A DNA stretch of 64,000 nt, taken from NCBI RefSeq assembly GCF_014652415.1, contig NZ_BMYT01000003.1, positions 496,001 through 560,000 on the forward strand, read 5' to 3'. Both the position numbers and the translations under genes were made by a program. Positions 27,768-37,205 of this stretch are shown piece after piece. The notes under the pieces are model-generated. The model had not been told where the DNA came from and searched no databases. It saw only the letters and a list, made by a program, of their open reading frames with translations. Position 1 is the stretch's first letter, and each line of letters begins with the position of its first letter. Source of the DNA: Affinundibacterium macrobrachii (GTDB lineage: Bacteria; Pseudomonadota; Gammaproteobacteria; Burkholderiales; Burkholderiaceae_D).

Positions 27768-30101
27768 TTATGCAGCAGACGGCACTTGATTCGCAATCCA
27801 AACATCGGGCGAGGTTGGTCGTGAGTAGAGGAAACCTTGCATTGAATCACAATCATTCTCGATCAAGTAATTTGCTTGTTCGATCGTTTCGACCCCTTCA
27901 GCAACCACTTTTAATCCGAATTGTTTTGCCATCGATAAGACTGAAACAACGATCGCCATCCCGTTCGCATCACCAGGAACATCTTGCACAAAACTTTTAT
28001 CGATTTTTAGTTCATACAAAGGCAAACGTTTTAAGTAATTCAAACTCGAATAGCCAGTACCAAAATCATCAATCGAAAAACGTATTCCTAAATCCGCCAG
28101 CATATTCATACGTGAGATCGTTTCAGGCAAATTATCAATGAACAATCCTTCGGTCACCTCAAATATTAAGTATTCACCACTGACCTGATGCTGCTCTAAA
28201 ATTAAACGCACTTTCTCGACAAAATCCTTTTGCCGAAATTGCTTAGGACTGACATTAATCGATAGCGGAAATTGAAAACCGTTTGCATGCAAACGTTTCA
28301 ATATAGTGCAAGCTTCGGACAAAACCCAATCACCAATTTTGACAATCAAGCCCGACTCTTCCGCCAAAGGAATAAATAAGGCGGGTGAAACCATGCCGCG
28401 TGTCTTACTATTCCAGCGCATTAATAATTCAGCGCCAACCGCTTGCGCATCTTTATTGACTTGCGCCTGCATCACCATCTGTAATTCATTTTGCTCCAAG
28501 GCTTTCGCCAGATCGCGTTCAAGTGTCAAACGTTGTTCGACCTCGATTTGCATATTTCCTTCGAAGAAGGCAATTTGATTGCGACCAGCAGATTTAGCTC
28601 TGTACATCGCGGTATCTGACTCTCGCAATAGATCATCTGCTTTCTGTCCGGCTTTAGGCATCAAGCTAACACCGATACTGCAACTTGAGCTATACACTTG
28701 CCCGTTCAAAATAAAATCCTGAGAAAGCGCATGGCGAACTTTTTCTGCAATAGTTAACGCTAGTTTTCCCGCGACTTCGATATGCGGATCAAGACTGTCG
28801 ACCAACACAACAAACTCATCACCACCGATACGCGCTACCGTATCGACTTCTCGCAATAATTGATTTAATCGACTTGCCACTTCCACTAACAGCAAATCAC
28901 CAGTTGCGTGCCCGCGCGCATCGTTGATCGTTTTAAAGTGATCCAAATCGATAAACAAGACTGCGCTGTAGTTACCAGTTCGTTGCGCATTGGCGAGTTG
29001 CACGCCCATGCGATCACGTAATAGACGTCGATTCGGAAGACCGGTTAGTACGTCAAAAAATGCCAAACGATAGATATCTAACTCTGCCTTTTTCCGATCT
29101 GTAATATCCCGTTCAATCGCCACATAATGCGTGCATTTTCCCTGCTGATCATTAATCGGACGAATATCGACTTCCAACCAAAATTCTTCTTGAGATTTTG
29201 TATAGCTAATGATTTCTGAACGAATCGCCTGTCGTGTGCTCATTGCCGAACGAATTCGATGTACTTCGTGAATATCAGAATTGGGGCCGTATAACATTTC
29301 CAAATTACGCCCAATTGCCTCTGCGCGACTATAGCCAGTGCTACGCTCGAAGGCCTTGTTCACAAACACTAAATGCGGACCATCTTCTTGCAAATTACTA
29401 TCAGTAATCATCACCATGTCGTTCAAATTCTCGACCGCTGCTGAAATCAATCGCAATTCTTCGTTCGCCTTCTTCAAGGAATTTTGCTCTTCTTGCAAAG
29501 ACAAACTAATTTGCAATTGCTTACGTAATGATTCTTCGAGGCGGCGCAATAAAACCGCGCATGAAACCGTGATCACCGAGCTAATAAAGGTGAAATTGAG
29601 AGTGATGATAATCCAGCGTAAAAATGGCTTGTCGTGATAACGATCAAACTGCAAATCGATATCAAACGCGTACCCAACTGAAATCAGCGTTACCGCATTT
29701 AGAACCAAGACAAAAACAGCGGAGCGCAAACCTAGCAGCAGTGCGGCTAGAACAGGAACCGCCATTAAATATATCTGACTGACTGGGCCAACTTTAAATA
29801 GGAAAAAGACCCCGACACCATAAACGATGAATAAAAAATTCCAGCTTTTTGCGCTAAAGCTAAGGAAGTGCCCTCGCCATAAAACAAACAACCAGCTAAT
29901 TGCCAATACATCGATCAAAACGATGGAATAGAGAGCATCGCGGATCGCCATAATGACACTAGGAATAGCCGTCAGCGTTCCTAGCACCAATGCGACGGAG
30001 AGAATGGCGTTGAGCATTTGATCTCGCCAGAATTGGAGATCTCTTGCAGGTAGACGTTGAGCGCGCAAAAAGCGGCGTAAATATGGACGAACAATCTTCA
30101 A
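27768..30101 (-). CDS. Membrane PAS-GGDEF-EAL cyclic-di-GMP signalling protein
   Basis: 777 residues. About six membrane segments (residues 30-190) form an N-terminal sensory module, followed by a coiled coil, a PAS domain (about 215-335, RSTGYSRAEAIGRNLE and FWLEVDIRPI), a GGDEF domain with intact RIGGDEF and an EAL domain. EAL-type catalytic features are present: ELL for EAL, EVTE, DDFGTGYSSL (loop 6), KIDKSFV and VVAEGVET. Both halves therefore look catalytically competent; which dominates cannot be told. No ATG fits upstream; a TTG at 30101 with GGGG six bases before it is the likely start. Monocistronic by its spacing. Confidence 0.92.
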   Translation of the reverse strand: MKIVRPYLRRFLRAQRLPARDLQFWRDQMLNAILSVALVLGTLTAIPSVIMAIRDALYSIVLIDVLAISWLFVLWRGHFLSFSAKSWNFLFIVYGVGVFFLFKVGPVSQIYLMAVPVLAALLLGLRSAVFVLVLNAVTLISVGYAFDIDLQFDRYHDKPFLRWIIITLNFTFISSVITVSCAVLLRRLEESLRKQLQISLSLQEEQNSLKKANEELRLISAAVENLNDMVMITDSNLQEDGPHLVFVNKAFERSTGYSRAEAIGRNLEMLYGPNSDIHEVHRIRSAMSTRQAIRSEIISYTKSQEEFWLEVDIRPINDQQGKCTHYVAIERDITDRKKAELDIYRLAFFDVLTGLPNRRLLRDRMGVQLANAQRTGNYSAVLFIDLDHFKTINDARGHATGDLLLVEVASRLNQLLREVDTVARIGGDEFVVLVDSLDPHIEVAGKLALTIAEKVRHALSQDFILNGQVYSSSCSIGVSLMPKAGQKADDLLRESDTAMYRAKSAGRNQIAFFEGNMQIEVEQRLTLERDLAKALEQNELQMVMQAQVNKDAQAVGAELLMRWNSKTRGMVSPALFIPLAEESGLIVKIGDWVLSEACTILKRLHANGFQFPLSINVSPKQFRQKDFVEKVRLILEQHQVSGEYLIFEVTEGLFIDNLPETISRMNMLADLGIRFSIDDFGTGYSSLNYLKRLPLYELKIDKSFVQDVPGDANGMAIVVSVLSMAKQFGLKVVAEGVETIEQANYLIENDCDSMQGFLYSRPTSPDVWIANQVPSAA

Positions 30102-30316
30102 TTATTGCCCCATAGATATAGACTTAACTGCCATACCAGTTGCATCGAACAAGCGTCATCGATTTATCTTTCTTCGATGCGATTCGCGTCAACATTGCAT
30201 CAACATTAAATAATCACGATGACAAAATCGTAGCCAGCGAGTGTTCTTTTATACGCTGTTTTATTCTTGCTGAAAAGTATTTTTTAATAATTCAGATCGA
30301 AAGCCCACACTAATTT

Positions 30317-31225
30317 TTAGGGCAATTCTGTCCCGCTAGCGGCCCGCCACAAATCAAACCACTGTTCACGACTCAAAGGACAATTCAAGGCCTGCACCGC
30401 TTCCGCCAATACTTTTACTCGGCTAGAGCCGGTTAATACCATAGGACGAGAAGGCAATTGTAAAATCCATGCGATGGCAACACATGCAGCAGTAACGCCC
30501 AATTCACTGGCAATACGATCCAACTGTGCTTGTAGTTTTTGCGCTTGCTCGCCTTGCTCGCTAAACAAACGTCCACCAGCGAGCGCTGACCAAATCATCG
30601 GCGACATACGAAGTCGTTGGCACTGATCAAAGGTTCCATCATAGATAGGCGCGTGATGCAGCAAAGAGCATTCCACTTGATTAGTAACGAGAGGAAAACG
30701 CGATGCAAGTAATTCAAACTGTGCCGGGGAAAAATTGGACACGCCAAAATGACTGACTTTGCCAGCTTGCTTCAATTGCGAAAATGCATCTGCAATTTCA
30801 TCGGCATCCATCAATGGATCAGGACGATGAATCAAGAGCAAGTCAATTTTCTCGAGGCGCATGCTACGCAAAGAATTCTCTGCCGAGGCAATAATATGTG
30901 TAGCGCTCGTATTATAAATATGCGCACGTTGATGCGGCCTCTGCGCCGAAGGAAACTGAATCCCGCATTTCGTCACAATCTGAAACTGCTGCCGCAATTG
31001 CGGTTCCAAGGCAAATGCTTCGCCCAGCAAAAGTTCGCTTGTATAGTCGCCATAAATGTCTGCTTGGTCTATCGTCGTAATGCCAAGATCTAAAGCTGCA
31101 TGTAGAAAAGCAACGCGCTCGACAGGCGTCATTTGCCAAGCAGATAAACGCCACAAACCCAAAACAATGCGAGAAAATTCCGGCCCCTGCGGAGCAATTT
31201 GCAATCGGGAAGATAATGAAGGCAT
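30317..31225 (-). CDS. Aldo/keto reductase (YdhF-like)
   Basis: 302 residues. NADPH-dependent oxidoreductase of the AKR superfamily with a TIM barrel. The tetrad is visible: Asp and Tyr in TTIDQADIYGDY, Lys in IVTKCGI and His in LLLIHRPDPL; the C-terminal TGSSRVKVLAEAVQAL binds the cofactor phosphate. It most resembles the E. coli YdhF group. Substrate unknown, and neighbours give no hint. Confidence 0.9.
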   Translation of the reverse strand: MPSLSSRLQIAPQGPEFSRIVLGLWRLSAWQMTPVERVAFLHAALDLGITTIDQADIYGDYTSELLLGEAFALEPQLRQQFQIVTKCGIQFPSAQRPHQRAHIYNTSATHIIASAENSLRSMRLEKIDLLLIHRPDPLMDADEIADAFSQLKQAGKVSHFGVSNFSPAQFELLASRFPLVTNQVECSLLHHAPIYDGTFDQCQRLRMSPMIWSALAGGRLFSEQGEQAQKLQAQLDRIASELGVTAACVAIAWILQLPSRPMVLTGSSRVKVLAEAVQALNCPLSREQWFDLWRAASGTELP

Positions 31226-31302
31226 AGGATTAGCTTATTTAAGTTGAACCAAGTTGATAGCTCGCTCATTATCTTCGATTTTGTTAGCAACAAGCGCAAC
31301 AA

Positions 31303-33210
31303 CTAGAACATCTTTTTTAAGCTAAATTCAAATTGCGACAGTGTTTTTTCACTTGAACGAATGCGATCAATGCTCAAGTGTAAAGAGACGTCTTTAGATT
31401 TGAAATATTTAGACTGGACAAAACGAAAATGCATATGAGATTGATCATTCCCTGCTAGGTCCGATGTCATTACGACAGAAATCCGTGATTTCATATCAAA
31501 TACTTCACGCAATATAAAGCCTATTTCTGGCTGAGCGTACAATTGCGCCCGCCCTGATTGCCAACGCACACCAAGTCCAAGAAGTGCAAAACTATCCAAA
31601 TCATTGCCTGCACGATGTGTTATACCAAGCCCACCTTCGATAAATGCTGCTTTATTAGAACGCAGTTGCGCATCATAGTGAGGCGCAACTCCAATACGAA
31701 AAGCACCTGAAATACCTCCACTCATTGCATCATAAGGAATCAATGATTTTGCGGAATAAACGGTGAACTGATCGAGTAGTATTTGTCTGCTGCGAAGATC
31801 TTTGAGTATCGACACGTCAAACAAAAGTAACTCAGTCTCGCTAAAATACTGACGATTATCATCATCAAGTTGATGCGAAGCTGGAGTTAAGTTCATACGC
31901 AAATAAGTTTGCTCATCACGTCGCGTTAAGCCAATCGCGATCTGCGAGTCTTGAGGCGACTCTATCGGATTCTTCTGTTCCAGCACTTGCAAAACATGAC
32001 TTGGATATTTTTCCTGCAATTCGTGCGAAATCTTTGACTTGAGTGAATTGCTTAGCACCGCTAGTCGTTTGTCTTGAAACTTTGTGGTTTCTGTTTGATA
32101 AGCAAGATAAGCTTTCGCCAACTGCAAATGCAGGAAGGCTTGATTCGGTTCCAACTGAGTTACCTCGGGTAGACGCAGGGCATCGATATCTTCTTGAATT
32201 GCTTTACTTTGATCAGAAGGTAGTTGCTCACGTAATGCCCGAATCAACCATCGATTTGGTGAAATCAAACGGCTTTGTTCAATTAGATTTAACTTTTCAG
32301 CGCGTTTCACCACGTCTTTGGGCGTTAACCAAAATCCGGTATTGTTTAATGGCTCAGTTGCGGCTAGTGACAATACAAAATCAATGACCGTAGCACAGTT
32401 ATATTTCTGAAAAAAATATACTAGGTCGGTTTGACGCAATTCAATTAAATGCGCCTGTATCAATTCCTTTTGAAAAGCGCTCAATTTAAGAGAGTATTCC
32501 CAAATACTACGTTGCTCTTCGCCCAAATAGAGTGCGATCTTCTCTTGATATGGAGATAGACTAAAGTAACCAGTTTTACCAACGACCATGCTTTCATAAA
32601 ACAACTTGGGGATATTGATGCCGCCTGCATCAGTAAAAAATGAGATCGCATGTTCAAGTGGATTACCATTCGAATCAAGTCCACGCAACTTCAAAAAGAT
32701 GTGCCCCATCATACTTGAGGGCTGCGCCAAATTTTCAGAAGCAAATGCAAGACTAATTTCTGTTGCTGGCGCACGCGTTTTAAACTCTTGAAACTCCGTG
32801 CAATCTTGCAATGACAATTCGGGTAGATCGAGCTGCTGACGCAACCACAAATAACGCGCCGGGAAGCGACATTGCTGATTCCTCTCGCCACCGTAAAGTA
32901 ATTCTAGCGTCGCATTTAATTCTGCAACCAAGGAAAAAGAATCTGCTGTCAATAAAAATTGACGACTATAAATATTGGGTCGACCATTGCTTACGTGTAG
33001 CAGACCTGACCACACAGGGTGTCTAGCCAAATTCTTTTGCTGCGCCAGTTCAAAATATTTGTGCAAGTTTTCTGGTGACTGATGCTGTGCTGCAGCAGGA
33101 ATGGCTTGACTACACCAGCATCCCAAACAAAAGGAAATTAGAAAACGTAATGAAAAAAAAGCGGCTAGAGAGCCGCTTTTTTTGCTAACGGGAACGCGAA
33201 TTATTTGCAT
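31303..33210 (-). CDS. DUF4105 (Lnb-like N-terminal) exported protein
   Basis: 635 residues from the ATG at 33210 (MQIIRVPVSKK). The first 40 residues look like a signal peptide (hydrophobic FLISFCLGCW, cleavage after PAAA). The DUF4105 domain spans about residues 110-360 (CRFPARYLWLR, SMMGHIFLKLRG, KYNCATVIDF), and the C-terminal third looks like a beta-barrel or surface domain ending in phenylalanine (SLKKMF), suggesting outer-membrane placement. Function unknown. Odd feature: codons 10-20 coincide with a rho-independent terminator hairpin belonging to the upstream lipoprotein gene, so either the terminator controls this gene by attenuation or the true start lies elsewhere. It overlaps the lipoprotein stop by ten bases. 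Confidence 0.75.
   Translation of the reverse strand: MQIIRVPVSKKSGSLAAFFSLRFLISFCLGCWCSQAIPAAAQHQSPENLHKYFELAQQKNLARHPVWSGLLHVSNGRPNIYSRQFLLTADSFSLVAELNATLELLYGGERNQQCRFPARYLWLRQQLDLPELSLQDCTEFQEFKTRAPATEISLAFASENLAQPSSMMGHIFLKLRGLDSNGNPLEHAISFFTDAGGINIPKLFYESMVVGKTGYFSLSPYQEKIALYLGEEQRSIWEYSLKLSAFQKELIQAHLIELRQTDLVYFFQKYNCATVIDFVLSLAATEPLNNTGFWLTPKDVVKRAEKLNLIEQSRLISPNRWLIRALREQLPSDQSKAIQEDIDALRLPEVTQLEPNQAFLHLQLAKAYLAYQTETTKFQDKRLAVLSNSLKSKISHELQEKYPSHVLQVLEQKNPIESPQDSQIAIGLTRRDEQTYLRMNLTPASHQLDDDNRQYFSETELLLFDVSILKDLRSRQILLDQFTVYSAKSLIPYDAMSGGISGAFRIGVAPHYDAQLRSNKAAFIEGGLGITHRAGNDLDSFALLGLGVRWQSGRAQLYAQPEIGFILREVFDMKSRISVVMTSDLAGNDQSHMHFRFVQSKYFKSKDVSLHLSIDRIRSSEKTLSQFEFSLKKMF
33153..33183 (-). 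terminator. Rho-independent terminator inside start of DUF4105 gene
   Basis: Minus strand: AAAAAAAGCGGCT-CTCT-AGCCGCTTTTTTTT, a 6-bp GC stem (33161-33166 with 33171-33176) extended by A-T pairs, ending in eight T. It lies 18-48 bases past the lipoprotein stop and within the first 20 codons of the downstream reading frame. Confidence 0.85.
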
Positions 33211-33563
33211 GAAACAACAACATTCTCTGAATAACGCCACATTTTTTCTGTGGAATAGTCTGTTGTAGAACCGAACGCACCACCGCTGAGGATGTTAATA
33301 AAGAACTTTGGATCAACAGATTTCTCTACTGAAGTTTCTTTTGCGCAACCATCGGTTGAAACCAATACCATCTTATTTTTGTTTTCGCGTGTGACATTCA
33401 CAACTCCTGGTGCTTTAAATGTCGCACCATCAATCGTGCCGCTGATTTCCTTGCCATTTGATGCAGAAACATTAATTGCTTGTGTCTTGTCATTCAAAAT
33501 AGATGCGCAGCCAGACAAAGCAAATACGGCGAACAAAGAAGTGAATAAAGCTGTCTTTTTCAT
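33201..33563 (-). CDS. Small lipoprotein of unknown function
   Basis: 120 residues from the ATG at 33563; the frame is open further upstream but the lysine-hydrophobic start MKKTALFTSLF and lipobox LSGC (Cys19) mark this as the true start, with GGAA about nine bases before it. After lipidation the mature protein begins CASILNDKTQAINVSAS, has a PEGA-like beta-rich middle (GTIDGATFKAPGVVNVTREN) and ends with a conserved-looking YSENVVVSCK; two further cysteines could pair. Likely membrane-anchored in the periplasm. A terminator follows. Confidence 0.75.
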   Translation of the reverse strand: MKKTALFTSLFAVFALSGCASILNDKTQAINVSASNGKEISGTIDGATFKAPGVVNVTRENKNKMVLVSTDGCAKETSVEKSVDPKFFINILSGGAFGSTTDYSTEKMWRYSENVVVSCK

Positions 33564-33673
33564 TAGAGAATTTCCGATCTTTCTAGATATAGTTTTCAAA
33601 AAATATGAAGCAATATTATACATCAGACAAGTTTTATTTTGTTTAATATTTTTCTGCATATTTTTTAATCAAT

Positions 33674-34345
33674 TCAACTAAAACCCTGCAAAACTTCTTT
33701 GAAATTTCTAGCAATCACTTCAGCCTTTGCATAGCCCGAACTCAACATATGCAAGCCATCTTCTCTAACTAGCAATAGAACTGGAAAACCGCGCACGCCC
33801 CACTGTTGGATTTGTTGAAAATGCAGTCGTGTTTCATCCTTACATTCTGCAGAAGAGAGCGTCTCTAAGAAACTATCGTAATCAAAAATTTCCGCTTGCT
33901 CGAATCGGTTCAGCGCTTCGACCGCGATCTCTGCAAGTACAGCCTCTTGGGTAATATCCTTTCCCTCTGCATAAAAGGCATGCTGAATCGCTTGAAACAC
34001 GGCGAAATTGATTTTCGTTGGCATATCTTGCGTCAGCATTTTCGCAGCGACGACGGCACGACATGCAGGTTCCGTATCATAGATAAAATTTGGCTTATTT
34101 AAGCCTGTCATATCAAACGGTAAACCGCTCACTTGCTGTACTTTTTCCCAATGCGACAAAATCATATGGCGCTGGTCTGCGTCCATTTTTTGCGTGTTAT
34201 ATGCGCGCAATCCACCCAATACAATATCCAATTCAGCGTCTGGCATATCAGCTAAAAATGTTTGCAACTCCAAACTAAATCCATAGCACCAAGAGCACAT
34301 TGGGTCGGCGATATAAAGAAACTTGTTTGTCATAATCTGATTCAT
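33674..34345 (-). CDS. DsbA-family (FrnE-like) thiol oxidoreductase
   Basis: 223 residues without a signal peptide, so cytosolic. Thioredoxin fold with the active-site motif CSWC in ADPMCSWCYGF and a large helical insertion; the cis-Pro is in RGFPVLLL. FrnE and HCCA-isomerase-like proteins of this group act on disulfides or glutathione conjugates; the substrate is unknown. It ends next to the lipoprotein gene and starts 15 bases downstream of anmK, so they may share a transcript. A second ATG four codons in is possible. Confidence 0.85.
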   Translation of the reverse strand: MNQIMTNKFLYIADPMCSWCYGFSLELQTFLADMPDAELDIVLGGLRAYNTQKMDADQRHMILSHWEKVQQVSGLPFDMTGLNKPNFIYDTEPACRAVVAAKMLTQDMPTKINFAVFQAIQHAFYAEGKDITQEAVLAEIAVEALNRFEQAEIFDYDSFLETLSSAECKDETRLHFQQIQQWGVRGFPVLLLVREDGLHMLSSGYAKAEVIARNFKEVLQGFS

Positions 34346-34360
34346 CGTCTATCAATAAAT

Positions 34361-35476
34361 TTAGGCTGGATATAAAGCGCCGAGAATTCGTGCGCCACGT
34401 GCCGCGGTTACTTCGCTCAAGTTAGCCGTCTTTCTTTGCACAAATCGTTGTGCGAGCCAAGCAAACGCAATTGCCTCTACATGATTCGCAGCAATCCCCA
34501 AACTATCGGTCTTATCGATCTGTCTGTGCGGCATCCGATTTGCGAGTTGTTGCATCAAGGTTTGATTGTAAGCACCACCGCCACATACATAGACTGTTTG
34601 ACAGTCTGGTGCGAATTGCGCAATCGCATCGCTAATCGTCGCAGCAGTGAAACTACACAAACTGGCTTGCACATCGACTGGGCTTAATGTGGCAAACTGC
34701 GCCAACTTGGCTTGCAGCCACGACAAATGAAAAAGATCTCTTCCGGTGCTTTTTGGTGGCGGCATCTTAAAAAAATCTTCATCACACAAACTCGCAAGCA
34801 AACCGTCATGCGTTTGTCCTTGAGCAGCCCACGCACCATCGGCATCGTAAGCAAGTACATGATATTGGTGTATCCAAGCATCCATTAACAAATTACCTGG
34901 GCCAGTATCAAATCCTATCGTGCGGCCATCTGCATGCAGTACGCTGATATTGCTAATACCGCCGACATTTAACACCACACGGCACTCGCCCTCTTTGGCA
35001 AACATCGCGCGATGAAATGCCGGAACCAAGGGCGCGCCCTGCCCACCCGCCGCGATGTCGCGACTACGAAAATCAGCGATGACATCAATTCCAGTCAACT
35101 CCGCTAACAGTGCGGGATTATTCGTTTGTCTAGTAAATCCCAAATCAGGTCGATGCCGAATAGTTTGCCCATGCACACCAATCGCTTTCACTAACACATC
35201 TGGGCACTGGCGACATAACGCGTGTACACAGTCAGCGTAAATCCTTACCAATTGATTTGCTAATAAGGCTTCACGTTCTATCTCATTTTCGCCTGACTGC
35301 TGCAATTGCATCGCTTGCTGTTTTAACTCGAAAGAAAATTGAATGTGCGCGCTGGCATGCAATTGTAAACTTGCGCCTTCAGCTTCGGGTAAGGAAACCA
35401 ATACGCCATCAACACCATCCAAGCTCGTTCCTGACATGAGTCCAATATAGTAGGTCGATTTTTCTTGCATAAGCAT
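34361..35476 (-). CDS. anmK: Anhydro-N-acetylmuramic acid kinase
   Basis: 371 residues. Phosphorylates and hydrolyses 1,6-anhydro-MurNAc, released in peptidoglycan turnover, to MurNAc-6-phosphate. The ATP-binding start GLMSGTSLDGVDGVL is diagnostic; VLNVGGISNISVL, GFDTGPGNLLMDAWI and VYVCGGGAYNQTLM also fit the ASKHA fold. It lies directly behind the M23 peptidase gene, but a terminator separates them. ATG at 35476, with another two codons downstream. Confidence 0.96.
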   Translation of the reverse strand: MLMQEKSTYYIGLMSGTSLDGVDGVLVSLPEAEGASLQLHASAHIQFSFELKQQAMQLQQSGENEIEREALLANQLVRIYADCVHALCRQCPDVLVKAIGVHGQTIRHRPDLGFTRQTNNPALLAELTGIDVIADFRSRDIAAGGQGAPLVPAFHRAMFAKEGECRVVLNVGGISNISVLHADGRTIGFDTGPGNLLMDAWIHQYHVLAYDADGAWAAQGQTHDGLLASLCDEDFFKMPPPKSTGRDLFHLSWLQAKLAQFATLSPVDVQASLCSFTAATISDAIAQFAPDCQTVYVCGGGAYNQTLMQQLANRMPHRQIDKTDSLGIAANHVEAIAFAWLAQRFVQRKTANLSEVTAARGARILGALYPA

Positions 35477-35500
35477 TCGCTCAAAATAGGTGTTTACAAC

Positions 35501-35527
35501 AAAAAAGCCGAACTAGGTTCGGCTTCG
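35501..35527 (-). terminator. Rho-independent terminator after M23 peptidase gene
   Basis: AAGCCGAAC (35505-35513) and GTTCGGCTT (35517-35525) form a 9-bp stem with a 3-base loop; on the minus strand it ends in TTTTTTG. It lies 20 bases past the peptidase stop, just upstream of anmK. Confidence 0.88.
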
Positions 35528-35546
35528 TTGACATGCAAGCTATAGC

Positions 35547-36941
35547 TTAACGTGCCGCGACCAAAGTTGCGGAATTTCTTTCTGGTCGCAATAAATCAAA
35601 ACGGTGTGCCATTTCAGCAGCAACTGCTCTGAACTTCGGCAACTCATGCGCCGCCAAAGCAGCTGCACTTTGCACGCTAATGGTATTCGGATCACGCGGC
35701 TCATTGTTAACGCGGAACTCATAATGCAAATGTGGTCCAGTTGACCAGCCGGTGGAGCCAACATAACCAATCACTTGACCTTGTGTCACTCGCGTGCCTT
35801 TGCGAGCGCCCGGTGCAAAACGGCTCATGTGTGCGTAGGCAGTGCTGTAACCATTCCAATGTTTAATGATCACCATATTGCCATAACCACCTTGTGGCCC
35901 AGCGTGTTCGATGGTGCCATCCGCCGATGCGCGGATTGGTGTTCCAGTTGCAGCAGCGAAATCGATGCCAGTATGACGTTTCCACTTACCTGAGATTGGA
36001 TGCACACGCATAGAAAAACCGGAAGATACGCGAGAGAATTCAAGCGGCGATTTTAAGAAAGCTTTTTTCAATGATTTGCCATCAAAGCTATAGTAACCAC
36101 CTTCACCAGCACCTTCATCGAACCAAACAGCTTGCGACAATTTGCCAGAATTTTTAAATTCACCAGACAACAAACGTCCGGTCTTCACTAATTCGCCATT
36201 GAGCCAGAAAGTTTCGTACACAACGTTGAAATAATCTCCACGTTGCAAACGACGAAAATCGATACTTGTTTCAAACATCTTCACGATTTGATCGGCAACC
36301 GCCGCTGGAATCAATGCCTTATCCGTTGCAACGAACAAGGAAGATTGAATATCACCTGAGCGCATTTCAATCCGACGTTCAAGTTGTTCATTCACTTCAG
36401 CAGCTTGAAATCCATTTTGATCACGTCGAGTTACGAGCAAAGTCTTAGCACCGTTATCGTTGCCATCCAAACCCACGCGCAACCACTCTAAGGTACCTTC
36501 ATCGGTGGTCTTTACACGAATCGATTTGCCCGCACGCGCTTGCAATACGCCGCGCGCAACCGGATCAGTTTTTAAAAAATTAGCCGCATTAACATCATCA
36601 ACGCCTAGGCGCTGCAACAAAGAAGCCAAGGTGTCGCCACGTTGGATTTTTTCTTCTTTGACATAGTGCTGTTGCTGTAACACGATTTTAGAAATTTGCT
36701 CATCTAAAGATGGCAAAACCAAATCTTGCGTCACCGTCTTGACGGGAAGATTGGAAGCGTCTGGTGCCAATGGAGCAACACCGACCGCACCCACTGCACA
36801 TACGGCAAAGAACAAGCCTGTAAAAGGAATCACGCGCGATGCACGCATACCACGTGCATTTGCAATGCTGACTTCAATCAGGGATTTGACTTTAACTTGC
36901 GTAGTTGCAGCTAATTGACGGAATTTATCGGATAAACGCAT
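35547..36941 (-). CDS. M23 peptidoglycan DD-endopeptidase (MepM-like)
   Basis: 464 residues. An N-terminal membrane anchor or signal (about 38-58), an OapA/LysM-like region (RGDTLASLLQRLGV, about 98-150), a second domain and a C-terminal LytM/M23 domain. Zinc ligands are complete: H and D in KRHTGIDFAA and the HLHYE motif, with the second His in YSTAYAHMS. It cleaves cross-links in the wall to allow growth. Divergent from tyrS, with anmK downstream; this neighbourhood of wall hydrolysis and recycling is conserved in Burkholderiales. Confidence 0.93.
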   Translation of the reverse strand: MRLSDKFRQLAATTQVKVKSLIEVSIANARGMRASRVIPFTGLFFAVCAVGAVGVAPLAPDASNLPVKTVTQDLVLPSLDEQISKIVLQQQHYVKEEKIQRGDTLASLLQRLGVDDVNAANFLKTDPVARGVLQARAGKSIRVKTTDEGTLEWLRVGLDGNDNGAKTLLVTRRDQNGFQAAEVNEQLERRIEMRSGDIQSSLFVATDKALIPAAVADQIVKMFETSIDFRRLQRGDYFNVVYETFWLNGELVKTGRLLSGEFKNSGKLSQAVWFDEGAGEGGYYSFDGKSLKKAFLKSPLEFSRVSSGFSMRVHPISGKWKRHTGIDFAAATGTPIRASADGTIEHAGPQGGYGNMVIIKHWNGYSTAYAHMSRFAPGARKGTRVTQGQVIGYVGSTGWSTGPHLHYEFRVNNEPRDPNTISVQSAAALAAHELPKFRAVAAEMAHRFDLLRPERNSATLVAAR

Positions 36942-37205
36942 GCAATAAGTTAAAATTGATATTTCGCTGTCAGATCATGAAATCTGGCACCAAATAGCTT
37001 GTTTGCAAACCCACTTCTTTTATTTTTATCAATTTATTATTAAAAATGGGGGCGAAAATTAGTCGCCCGATTGTAAAGCAAATGGCGAATAATGCAAGCT
37101 AACGATTATGCGAGCGAGCGACTTTTTTCGCTAGTCTTGTTACAAAACTTTTTGACATACTTTGATTCATCTCGAATTCTATTTAATTAATTAGTAAATA
37201 CCATC

